From Phytoseiulus persimilis (Eukaryota; Arthropoda; Arachnida; Mesostigmata; Phytoseiidae): 64,000 nt of DNA. The first letter of the stretch is position 1. Each line of letters begins with the position of its first letter. This document shows, piece by piece, positions 12,062 through 22,160 of the stretch. The translations under genes and the position numbers were made by a program. The DNA lies in contig CM075103.1 of NCBI GenBank assembly GCA_037576195.1, positions 34,866,723-34,930,722 on the forward strand, in the 5' to 3' direction. A model generated the notes under the pieces. It saw nothing but the letters and a program-made list of their open reading frames with translations. It made no database searches and was not told where the DNA came from.

Positions 12062-14987
12062 CGAGTTACTCTATGACATAAACCTGTGGATTATTGTTCG
12101 TCGGCTTCGATTCCCGAAATATGGGCTTATGAGAACAGAATCGAGACGGAGCCGCGATCTTCGTCCAGCCCATACGACTCAATTAGATCGATCGTCAGCA
12201 CCGTCTCTGAGCCCTCACCGAGTGAGGTCAAAATTACCAGCACTCGGTGCGCGCCCTCTCATATGAACTGTGATAATGAGCCAGAAGTATCCGTGTGACC
12301 TCCAGGATAATGGATGGAGCACAGATGTCTCATGGGTAAGGAATCCATGCGTTCCTACCGACCCGTACGGGGAAGTCTGTTCATCATCCGCTCATGGTGA
12401 GTACTCATCTGGCTGTTGTCATTTTTTTCTTATTTCTCACTTCGTCGGATGGCCGACAGTTGATTGCGGGGTCACTCCATAGAGCTTTGCGCCAACCCGG
12501 AACCGTTTGCCCGCTAGAGTATCCATGGGCTAACTCCAGTTGGCGGGCTCAGCTATGAAGGCGATCGTCGAAAATTGAAATCCACTTGTCGGGAGTTGAG
12601 CAAAAAGGTAGGTATCCTACAAGAATTTCGCTTTCCTTCAGGGTAAATCGTTCGTGATACAACGCGGAGCTCTGGGAACTTATAGCAGGAAGCCCATGGC
12701 TGATGAGCTCTGACGAGCTGAGGAGTCGATGTGAGAGAATGAATACACTCGTCTTTTGAGGCGCTAAGAACAGTGGGCCGCGGCTCCAGCCTTGGAGAGG
12801 AACCTCCCCCACGATATGGAGGACTCCAAGATCGAGCGGGCTCGCAACGGCACAGTGTTATCAGGTCCTGCAAAATGTATAAAATCCTTGAACATCCGCC
12901 GAGTTCACGGAAACGAAACTCTCGACATATATAGTTCCGGAAGGAGGACGACTTTGACGAATTCCATGGTGGCCGACTGCCCGCAGAGGACGGAGGAATT
13001 CGACAGGTGGGTATGGAGTGAGAAACTCGGTTACTCGGAGCGTACTTGTGAGTCAGAGGGATCCTCTACGAGATTCCTGGGCTCCGACGTTCGTGGTGGG
13101 CGAGAAGCTCGATATTAGAGTGAGCTCGAATGCGGTCCAGAGTTTTTTGGCCTCTGGCTGTAAGTGCTTAATTTTTCTTTTCTAATTTGACCATTTTAAA
13201 AGCGCACTTGGATTGGCGCGAGCATCAGTTGTTCTTGACAGGCGGGACGATGGTTCCGGCCCGGGACAAACGGGAATCTCTTTTTGAGGTTTTTGGTCGT
13301 GTCCGTAAATTACGCGTTCGCCGAGATCCGGGACAATGTTATTCTTCTTCGTCTTTCCTTCCCCTCTCCGAGTTCCCTCCAAGGGCTTCGTTCCGTGCTG
13401 GTGCTGATTCGAGCAGGGAAGCGCTGATTCCAATGCGGGGTTTTTGACCAGGGTACGCTCGCCCGTTCGATTTGCCCTCGGTCCGAACCTCCGATCGCTC
13501 GCTGGTCAGCTCATCCGTCTGCCCGGCGCGATCGTGCCTGTTCTCGGTCATGTTCATGGGAGCTTCGGTCAGTTTGAAGGTAAGACCCCAGCGATTCCTT
13601 GCTGCGAGGAACGATTGTTGGGCGAGGAAGACGTGAGTGGTGATGATACAGTTTCTCCGGTGCTCCCCCCGCCCTCGACGACCCACCCGCTCCTCGGAAG
13701 CGACCTCACAACGAACAGAACGGAGGTAGTTTGAGATAATCGCAGTCATTCTGAAAAACATTCCAAGAATCTTTGGAGCCGTCCCGTCGCCCGCCACGTT
13801 TGTCGCCGCCGCCACTGCTGCTGTCATTCCCCGGAATGAGCAAACGTACGAGCGCGCTCAGGGAAACAGACGGAGTTAGAGAGACATCCGCGCGTAACGG
13901 TGACAGGGAAAACAGGCGACGAGTAACGAATTTCAAAGTGACATAAGAACGAGAGGAGAGACGCCGCGCCCCGAAGGGAGAGATAGCCTTCCTGCGCGCG
14001 CCTTCTCCCGCCGATTCCCCGTTGATCACGAACCGAATCGTAACAATTCAGCGACTTCGAGCTTGGGATCACAAATGTGGACTTGGCTCTGGCGTGGAAT
14101 TCTGAGAGGAAAACACCGGAATTCATTCCGCAGAACAGATGACCGTCTCATCTGCCTCGCTGTTTCGCAACAAGCTATATGTACTGCGGTCCGACCCATA
14201 TGCGTTTTAGAGCTCCTCTCGAAACAGCCTCCCTCGACCTCGCTCGCTGAGAACGCTCAACAGAGGACCGCAACGGAGTCTTCAGCTGTCCCCTCCCCTC
14301 GTTCCGTGGAAGTCGCGTGGCGGTGTTTACCGTAATGAGTTACAAAGCCGAATCACCCCATTTTGAAGTCTCCAGACCCGAAACGGGTCAACCGCGCACA
14401 CTCATCCTCTCCCGTGGAACGTGAGCGTGCGAACGTCAAACTCTCCGCAGATCTCGGCTCGGCCCAAACAGATGGGGGGGAGCTGGGCCACAAGAGCATA
14501 TTTTCCCCTCAAGCAGTTGGAGAACCGCTCGAGTTCCTCCATGTCCTGCCGAGGAGCCCGTCGCCGCATGTGAGGGTCACAGCCCCGGGTCCCATTACGG
14601 ACTTTTTGTGCAGCTCGTTGTCATTCGGATGATCGCAATCCCGCAACTCGAAATCACAACGAGTGAGGGTGCTCAGTCTCCCGCTCCTCTCCGGAAACAC
14701 TCGCGTGCAGCAGCGACTCCCAGGTGAACCAAAATACTCCTATCTGTACTTATCATCGCCGAAGCTCCTCGAGGAAGTTGTCTCCATCCAGTCGTTGAAC
14801 ACCCCGTGAATGGAATTCCTGCCGACTCTTATGGGTATTCGGGCGCCAGGACGCACCTCATGCGAAAGACCGAGTCATGCCACCAGGAATTCCATTATCT
14901 GTCATGGAGAGTTCGACTTTTGATGTTACGTCCTCAATCCTCTCGCGTTCCGCAGGCTCACCAAAGTATCGCTCACCAGAATGATTG
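12062..14987. other. Gene-poor stretch; no supported gene
   Basis: Several 80-160 codon frames occur on both strands (for example 13339-13827 minus and 13444-13734 plus), none with a recognisable domain. A donor-like AAGGTAAGA sits near 13577 in the plus frame but no partner exon could be fitted. Nothing else was recognised. Confidence 0.4.
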
Positions 14988-15413
14988 ATGAGACTCCACA
15001 CAATTCCCCAGATTGGAATCGCATATCTTGTTTTTGTGAGCTGGAACATTTCTGCGATATGCGGACAGTTCTCGTTCCTGGTACTTCGACTGCCGCGCAA
15101 CGACTGTCGCTCCCCGTGCGATGGAGTAACGGATCGAGGACGAGGCGATTGTTTCGATTCGCCCGCCCTTTTCGAAATGAATGGAGACATGGGATCGGAT
15201 ATACGCTCCACGTGTATTTCCTTATCCGAAACTTTGTTCTTGATAACGAATTTGAACTCGGTCTCCGCATATCCGTTTGTTCTCCCTCCCGTTGATAATA
15301 CTGCGGCCCAAGACTCCCGGCGCGAGAGGAAGGAATTATCTGAACGGAGGTTTCCCCGTCGGCTGAGGAGGGCAGGGCGCGGGGGAGGACACGAGGAAAA
15401 ACTTTTTGGATGA
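14988..15413 (+). CDS. Candidate small secreted protein (hypothetical)
   Basis: The ATG at 14988 opens a 141-codon frame. Its first 26 or so residues look like a signal peptide: basic start (MRLHTIPQIG), hydrophobic core (IAYLVFVSW), then ISAICG as a plausible cleavage region. The mature part has spaced cysteines (DCRSPCDG, RGDCFD, STCISL) and ends in a basic tail (RRFPRRLRRAGRGGG). No family is recognised. A longer minus-strand frame (14926-15570) overlaps it completely, so either or both could be chance. The basic tail may already be past a real splice donor or stop. Confidence 0.25.
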   Translation: MRLHTIPQIGIAYLVFVSWNISAICGQFSFLVLRLPRNDCRSPCDGVTDRGRGDCFDSPALFEMNGDMGSDIRSTCISLSETLFLITNLNSVSAYPFVLPPVDNTAAQDSRRERKELSERRFPRRLRRAGRGGGHEEKLFG

Positions 15414-18400
15414 TGATTTTGCTAGTTGAACTGCGAGAGGCGCTGTCCCGGCGCCACAGCCGCAGGAGCCTTAGACAGGGAGCAGGAGATTGGGGAGTGT
15501 GAAGTTTCCGTCCGCAGAACGCTACCGGTGTTGATTTGTTGCAAATAGTCTTCTTCATGCGCATCCACACTTTCGAGGGAGATTCGCAAGCACTCGGCTA
15601 GATTCGCGAACGACGCCCAGGGATTCTTTCGATTCCTTTCGCCCGAGTTTCTTTTCCCACTGAGAATCTCATTATCAACCAATGAGGAGAAACCGCGATG
15701 GACAGTTTTGTGAAGGTCCGGAAAATAATGTTCCACGATTTCGATTGACCAAGGATCACAGCTGGTCAGATATCCTTGCCACGCATGATCCGTCTGAGAG
15801 CGCTACGTTGTTCGTGGTAAGCAACGGTTTGCGAAATGTTGACGGAGATTCATCGGCAACATCATTGAAGGATCGTGTTAGCTCTCAGCTGGTGAGGCGC
15901 TTAGTTTCCTCCAGTTGTGTGATCTTTGATGATCCAGCATAACGATGTCCGGGCTTGTGTAGTGGAAACGTACGTTGCGAGCTCTATGCCCCATCGACTC
16001 TGCATCGGAGGCCAGGGCGAATCAGCCTGCTAATCGTGGTAAAGCTGCACGCTGGTAGGGGTGAGCTCGTGTATCCTTCCTCAACCCCTCCACCCGAGGC
16101 CAACTTCGTCCGTCCCAGGCCGTCCTCAAATCCGAGACGGACGGGGCAGGATTGCCAACCCGCGTTTCCAGCCCCTGCCACTCCAACGCCTGAACCAACC
16201 AGCCGACCATCCTTCTGAGCCGTCCGGAGAGCGCTCTAACGATGGCGCCTCCGGCGATGGAAGGGAGGGGGGTGCGAGTCTTCGTGATTGCGGCAACTAT
16301 TCCCAAGAGACAGCTCCCCGCTTCGGCGATCTCGACGAGCATTTCTGACATGAAATGCCTTGTTTAAGGGCGCTGCCACTGACTGTGTGAAGAGCACGGA
16401 GTTGCGTTCGTGGTTTTTCTTCAATTCCGTCATGACGCGCTCTTGTTCCATCGTGTGTTCCCTCGGAGGTGGCCTCCGCTCAACTGTTTGAGTTGAGGAG
16501 GCTCGCTAACCCTTAACCGGAGACGCGAAACCTCGGGAACCTCGCTCGGAACTCTATATCGGCGATATTCCCAGAGAGAAATCCGTCGGTCGAGTTCCAC
16601 CTCATGTGCGTCAATGACAACATCAGGCTCCGTTGCCCTGGATCGCAGGTCCTGGCTGCAAAGAGTTCCCAGACAGATATCCGCAAGAATCAGTAGGCGA
16701 GACGTTATTTTACAGCGGGTCGACTCTTCATCGGCATTGTCGTACGATGGTTTTCCCTCATCCTGGAGGTTCGCAACTTTCAAGTTTGGATTCACAGAGG
16801 GAGAATGTTGTCGAGCCCAGACAGGCGGGAAAAAAAAAGCGTCGGCATCTTCCTTATAGTGCAGGAAGGGCTCGGGAAGAGTTCCCAGCCGGTGTTTTCA
16901 ACCTCAATGCTTCACGTGCGCTTGTTGGTATTGCTTCTGATGAAAACGCCGATGGACATACAGGGAGACTATCTGTGAGGCATATTGCTGGCTGCCGACG
17001 CTGAGCGTGCTCCGCTTTCCGAGGGCCAGGCGGTAGCATCGAGGTGAAGAAGGCCTCCCAGCTCCAAACTTTCCTTCGAGAGCTTTTCGAGGCCCATTCA
17101 TACTGACTCAAAACATGATCGATTGAGGACGGAGGGAAACGGAGGAGTTTCGATGTATGTTCTTGTAGTACATCGTCTATATGGGAGCACAGTTGGAGCA
17201 CTCTGAGCGCCTATCACGAAGTTTCATCGGATGCAAATTCCTATCCGAGCTGGGTCCGGCCTTTCTAAAGCATTGCGGGCTCTACAGGTCAACCCGATGA
17301 ATCAAAGTTCGCATTTGTGGCTTCAAACGTCCACCGGAGAACCGTTCTGGATCGGATACAATCAGGAATGCCCGGCTTCTAGCGGGCAGAAATCGACGCC
17401 ACAAGCCGCATTGAAACATTCGGTTGCCTTCTCAACTGAGCCAGAGCTACAAGTCGGGCCATCTGAAATCTACGGCAGCCTGAAACGAGGGCAACAGTCA
17501 GGCCATCTCGGGGAATTTCCACAAAGCTTGTCTCCTGACAGTTTGTGCTGGAACAGGAGATGGTGAACTTCCGAAGCACGTTCGGAGACGTGAGTAAGAT
17601 CGAGATTTACGACAGACAAAAAAAACAGCTTCGAGGGATCCGGCTCCCAGTCGCGTTACTTTCTCCCATTCCCACTCACACCCGAGTGTTTTCCCTCCAA
17701 AATTCATGATCCAGTCTCTCGCTTGCTCGCCCCTCCCGTCAGTGACAAATGCGTCCTCGACCACGACGTTCTCGACGAATGAACGAGCATTGAAGGGACA
17801 GCGATGCCACGTGATCCCGGAAAAATCTGATTTCGTCAAATGATGGGGTTGGAGCACTGAACAGTCAAGAGGGACTGGGGTTGTGCTTCGTCATCTCACT
17901 CTTACTCCACGACCTCGATCCCGTGAGCTCGGATTCTGTAGGTTCCCTGCCCTTGTCAACGGAGCGCTCCGGATGACATCGTCGAACTGTAGAGCTTTCG
18001 GTATCGAGGCTCGCCTCCGATTTCCGCCTGTTCTAACACACCGGGGCTCTATGTATTGTCAGGAGCCGGCTATTGCGGACGAAGCCCCCTGGTCACGGCG
18101 CATCCGCCACAACAGTTCGCTCTGTTTGATGGGAGTAAATAGAAATGATATTTGTCTTTCCTGAGCCCTGTACAAGCGGACAGGTTCTCTCCCTCTAGCT
18201 GGTGCCGCCACCGACTCCGAACCCGAGGCTTTGCATCCCGGATCTGCCCGAGCAAACGAACGAAAGATTCGCATTCCCGTCTCACAACGACCTTTGCTTA
18301 TGCTGTAATCACGGGCACGTGAACATTTCTCGGACCGATTCCAGATTACCCAGGTCAAAAACTTTGAGAAGCGTCGGAAGCAAGCATCGAGGATTTTCCT

Positions 18401-18586
18401 AGAGATCGAGAGGGCGGATTAGAATCCGTTCTGGATGTAGGAAGGTTCTTCGATACTATTGGGAAGGGTGGATTATATTCTACTTTAATGGACGAAAAAG
18501 TTCCGCAAAGATTCAGTCTTATCAGGAAAGTCTCAAAGGTTTGAAAACCATGTTGATTGCGTCATGAAAATCTCGAGACGATGATC
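15414..18586. other. Gene-poor stretch; no supported gene
   Basis: It contains a proline-rich plus-strand frame near 16061-16348 and other frames of about 120 codons, none with a domain. A purine-rich AAAAAAAA run sits near 16832. No RNA gene or repeat was recognised. Confidence 0.4.
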
Positions 18587-18619
18587 ATCATCATCATCGG
18601 AATCCTCATCACATCCTTG

Positions 18620-18650
<31 letters not shown>

Positions 18651-18680
18651 GCTGGGTACGCCCCTGCATCGGCGGGATGT
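18620..18680. mobile_element. Transposon-like terminus with a 23-base poly-C run
   Basis: Twenty-three C (18620-18642) are followed by GAAAAAAAGCTGGGTACG and then CCCCTG. From general experience, ends of the form CAGGGGCGTACCCAGC next to a G/C homopolymer are common on animal DNA transposons and their short derivatives. The sequence here is such an end in reverse. No matching opposite end or target duplication was found, so extent and family are open. A degenerate ATC repeat (about 18581-18598) lies just before it. Confidence 0.4.
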
Positions 18681-19743
18681 GGGCCCTGGTTGCGCGAGGG
18701 TCTCCTTGAGGCAGAGAGCAGAACTCACGTCATAACAGATCAGAAGGATGGACAATTTGAGGATCTCTCGTAGAAGCGAACCCGAGAGTCTAACGGTCTG
18801 GAGGGAGAGTGAAATCCGTGTGGAGACTTCCGTTTCGGTTTGAAATTATCAACCGGCATGACTGCGGTGTTTCGATGTTGAGTGCCTTCCGAAATCTATG
18901 TCCATCCCGAGACATCGTTAGGAAGATCTCCCTCCGGCTATGCAACTTGGGATCAAGGTCGAAACAATGGCCGACTCGAACGACTCGACTCCTGAGAGAG
19001 AGTTCAATCGTATCAAGGATACCTCCGTGGCATACTCAGGTTCCGAGGAACTCGAATGGACTCACTTTTGGATTCGGCAAAGAAGAGTGCCTTGGTAGCT
19101 GAGGCGCGAACAAATACACGCCTAAAAGCCTTCTTAAGGCTTTGTACACAACGTGTACGGCGGAAAGGAGAAACAGAGTGATGCGTATGAAGAATCGATG
19201 TGGAGTTAGCGCGGGACAGAACTTCTGAGATCACCGGAAGAGGAGAAAACTCGACAGCCGAAACGACCAACGAAAGGGTAAAAATAGTTCGGAGGAGAAA
19301 TGAGAGACATGAAGAAGGTAGAGATCGACCGAATAAAAGCTGGTTTGCCCGGGGCAGAATTTCAAATGGAATTTCCTCTCTTTGTTCGTTCACTTACGAC
19401 AGACAGCAGGCCAGCATACCTCCGAGCGTTGTACACACAGCAGCTCCCATCGCATTTCCTATCCTCCGCTTGCCCCGTCTCCGCGTTGGCTTGGCTGGCC
19501 CCTCAAGCCCACGACATTTCCCGATCTGAGATCCCTTCCTCGTCGTACCCCAGCTCTGTTACAGACGGCAGCGTATGCGGGTCAGCGAGGAAGAGGAGGA
19601 ACAATTCTCGGCGAGGGTGGCATTGGATCAGCCGGCCGATAGAACCGTCGAATTAGTGCGTTGAGATCGTGAAGGTAAAGAGCGACTACACCGATAACGC
19701 CTGTCTGGTTCCGAGCTCTACGTGCCTGGTCACTAGGCTTTGC

Positions 19744-19858
19744 GATGGTTCTTTAACCGCGGTTAATAACCGCAAACACCGGGAATATTCTGCGGTTTTT
19801 AACCGCACCAACCGCGAGCGAATTGCGGTTATAAGCGCATTCAACCGCAATCTTCCGA
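19744..19858. repeat. Left subterminal AACCGC/GCGGTT array
   Basis: The hexamer AACCGC or its complement occurs about eight times in roughly 110 bases, including the palindrome AACCGCGGTT at 19759-19768. The right end of the element (about 20990-21090) has the matching array. Such clustered subterminal hexamers are the usual form of transposase-binding sites, but no binding is shown here. Confidence 0.6.
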
Positions 19859-20022
19859 AACGTATGATATTTTGAGGAAGCGTATTGTCTGATGAGCGTA
19901 CTCCGGCTGAAGATCTGGAATTAGGCGCTAAGAGGTCAAGAGAAATTTATTTCTTCTGTAACTGTGACATATTGTGTGATGACTCTCGTTGAACGAAGTT
20001 CGTACACGCTCCCGAAAGCTGG

Positions 20023-20312
20023 ACCCGGCAAGCAATTATGCCTGGACATATCACACATCAGGTGCAGCCTCTTCATGTCCCCATGAGCAAGCCGTTCAAG
20101 GACTCGATGAGCCAGCATTGGAAGGCGGAAAGCTCAATCTTCCAGAGCTTCGCGCATCTAGTAGGATCAAGGAACAGAGCACAGCGGAAGTAGCTGTTGT
20201 GCGGGTTGCAACCGCGTTGGAAGGCATCGATGAAAGAATCGTGATAAAGTCCTACCAGAAAACGGGGATCTCTCATGCACTGCTCGGAACCGAGAACATA
20301 CGCCTTTTTTAG
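20023..20312 (+). pseudogene. Tigger/pogo-type DDE transposase, C-terminal relic
   Basis: In the frame of 20023 the sequence reads AIMPGHITHQVQPLHVPMSK, then PFKDSMSQHWKA. This is the conserved block near the end of the pogo/Tigger DDE_1 catalytic domain (family pattern PPnxTHxLQPLDVxxxxPFK). A frameshift near 20125-20130 moves the reading to the frame ending at 20312, which has VATALEGIDERIVIKSYQKT and GISHALLGTEN, matching the family's final helix block (pattern W...I..SF.KCGIsnaLDGTED). The N-terminal DNA-binding part and most catalytic residues are gone. It lies inside the inverted-repeat element and is not functional. Confidence 0.75.
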
Positions 20313-20989
20313 AGATCGCAACGATGATATCGAAGCCGGGAGCTGTAACTTGTAGTCAGAGAAAACTGGAAGCAGCACAAAAGAGGACCTCGAGGATACT
20401 CAATGAAGAAAACTCGGGAATTTGGACGTCGAGTTCACGTGAGTCATCCGAACCCTACACAGAAGCATGCCTTCGGGCACTTTTCGCTCGTGAACCGTGC
20501 AGAAATCGGCCCCAACGCCACATTCCAGAGTTTGAAACACTTCCGTAGCGGATCGTGAGGAGTTGAACCCCAAATTGCAGACTACATTCATCGGACGCTG
20601 GGCTCCACAATAGAAGATGATATCTTTTTCAGAAGGATAATGTGTCAAAGATTTCGTGACTTAAAACGTTCAACCAATGTTCCCGGCCCCACATGACCAA
20701 GGTCGAGTTGTAACAAACGAGTCTTTATGAGATGTGTTTTGCGATTTCGTTTATATCCGTTAATTATAGACCCTCCTTTCTGATAAGAGAGGAGAAGCTC
20801 CCAGGGAATCATACAAAGTTTTCTCCCTCATGTGGAAACTTTCCTTTGGGGAGGATATCGAGGAGTTGTAGTGTCTTTCCTCCGTTTTCGGCTATGACTC
20901 GTTTCACAATGATCAGGCGTGAAAACGATGGTATCGCTGAAGGATTTTTCCGGGATCACGGCTCTGAGCTTTTCCCCAAATAGCGGCGG

Positions 20990-21090
20990 TTATTTGCGGT
21001 TATAACCGCGGTTTCCGGTCCTAATTCTGCGTTATGAATTTACGGTTATCGGTCAACCGTAACCGCGGTTATTCAGAAATGCGGTTATTC
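20990..21090. repeat. Right subterminal GCGGTT/AACCGC array
   Basis: GCGGTTATTTGCGGTTAT, AACCGCGGTT twice (about 21006 and 21061) and GCGGTTATTCGC mirror the left array in inverted arrangement. Confidence 0.6.
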
Positions 21091-21797
21091 GCAAAGCCTA
21101 CTGTTCACCATAAGAGAGCTCTCTCCAGGCACAATCTGAATGGCAGAAGTGGAGCCATCAACTCGACCATCGCTTTCGTTCCCTTTCGCGACGATATGAT
21201 TCGGATGGCTGATTCTTCGTACACAACAGGCTGCAGAACACAACATCCAGTTTCCGGGCGAAATTGAGTTTGCATCATTTCCTCAAATTATGGCGCTATA
21301 TCGGGCATTCTGTACTGCGAACGTCGGCAGCTTTGATGCTTCCTTACGCCCGTCGAAGGCTTCCTTCATTCACGAGCTCTTTGATCTGACATGGCAACCG
21401 ATTCATAAGACCCTCACTGATGCCTCCGCTCTCGGGCCGAAGACCGAGCCGGCCCGATCCCTCAGTTGGCAGGATCGGGTTGACGGACGCAAGTCCAACT
21501 ATGTAGAATGAACGAACTCCTGCTCGAGAAGAACGCAGTAGTCTGAAAGGGCTCGACGATAAGCTGTGTTCCCCAATCCCAGCGTCCAGCTCCCCGTTTC
21601 TGGACGAGTACCAACGGCATTCAGTTGGATCGCTCCCAGTGGCACCAGATGGACACATCGCCAGTGGAGACTGCAGGAAGACGAGCAGGACATCGTCTCG
21701 ATCTGAGTCCACACACAAAGCTCGTTCCACCCTCCGAATGTCATGGTGAAGTCCGTTCTACATACTGTGGGAGAGAGATCGGCCAAGTTTCTTCTTT

Positions 21798-21890
21798 GTT
21801 AGTGAGGTCCGCTGGTAGAGCAACAGACTCGCGGGGTGTTCTCGAAGCGAGCTGATTGAGGGTTGATTGCTCAAACTGAGCAATCAGCGC
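21798..21890 (+). other. tRNA-like segment or SINE head, decayed
   Basis: CCGCTGGTAGAGCA resembles a tRNA D-arm/A box. About 50 bases later GAGGGTTGATTGCTC resembles a T-arm/B box (consensus GGTTCGANTCC) with a possible GAG/CTC stem. The spacing fits a tRNA or tRNA-derived SINE, but the acceptor stem does not pair and the B box is mutated. A perfect 10-bp hairpin overlaps the 3' part (next entry). Confidence 0.35.
21864..21886. repeat. Perfect 10-bp inverted repeat, 3-base loop
   Basis: TGATTGCTCA, loop AAC, TGAGCAATCA. It is perfect and compact, at the 3' side of the tRNA-like segment. There is no T-run after it, so it is not a typical pol III terminator. Confidence 0.6.
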
Positions 21891-22019
21891 CCGCAACGGC
21901 GGGAACGAAAGCGATGAATCATTCGCGCGAATGACTTACTCAAGATGTCCGTTCCGAAGTCGGATTCAGATTCAACGAGCGTATTCAGATTCGAGCCCAG
22001 CCTGTGAATTCAGCCATGG

Positions 22020-22160
22020 GCTTCAGGAGCCGGTCCTCAGTGCGGGCTCCGCGGTCCCTGGGTCATGTGGACGCAAGGGGCCGCGGCGCCCCCCAGGGGT
22101 GTCGCGGAGCCCCAGCAACCGGCCATGTGGTGCCTCGGATGTCGCGGCGCCGATGAGGAC
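22020..22160. other. Short GC-rich island
   Basis: About 140 bases rich in GGCC, GCGGCGCC and CCCCAGG words stand out from the flanks. The style resembles the CCCGGGC-rich left part of the repeat at 34832 and may be another transposon fragment, but no alignment long enough to prove it was made. Confidence 0.25.

Larger units (their letters stand above)
19726..21108 (+). mobile_element. Tigger/pogo-like DNA transposon, degenerate
   Basis: Terminal inverted repeats face each other: TAGGCTTTGCGA at 19734 and its complement TCGCAAAGCCTA ending at 21100, with further similarity if CA is added outside (19731 and 21103). Both subterminal regions are packed with AACCGC/GCGGTT hexamers, often as the palindrome AACCGCGGTT. 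Inside, a plus-strand relic of a DDE transposase is readable (separate entry). The flanks read CTGGTCAC (19726-19733) and CTGTTCAC (21101-21108), an imperfect 8-bp duplication. Tigger/pogo elements normally duplicate TA and start with CAG; the right end read inward starts CAGTAGGC but the flanks are not TA. Class II element is well supported; the exact family rests on the transposase relic. Confidence 0.75.

Noticed and set aside
14926-15570. 214-codon minus-strand frame
   Set aside because: Ser/Arg-rich with no domain. It overlaps the plus frame with the signal peptide; neither is proven and this one has less in its favour.
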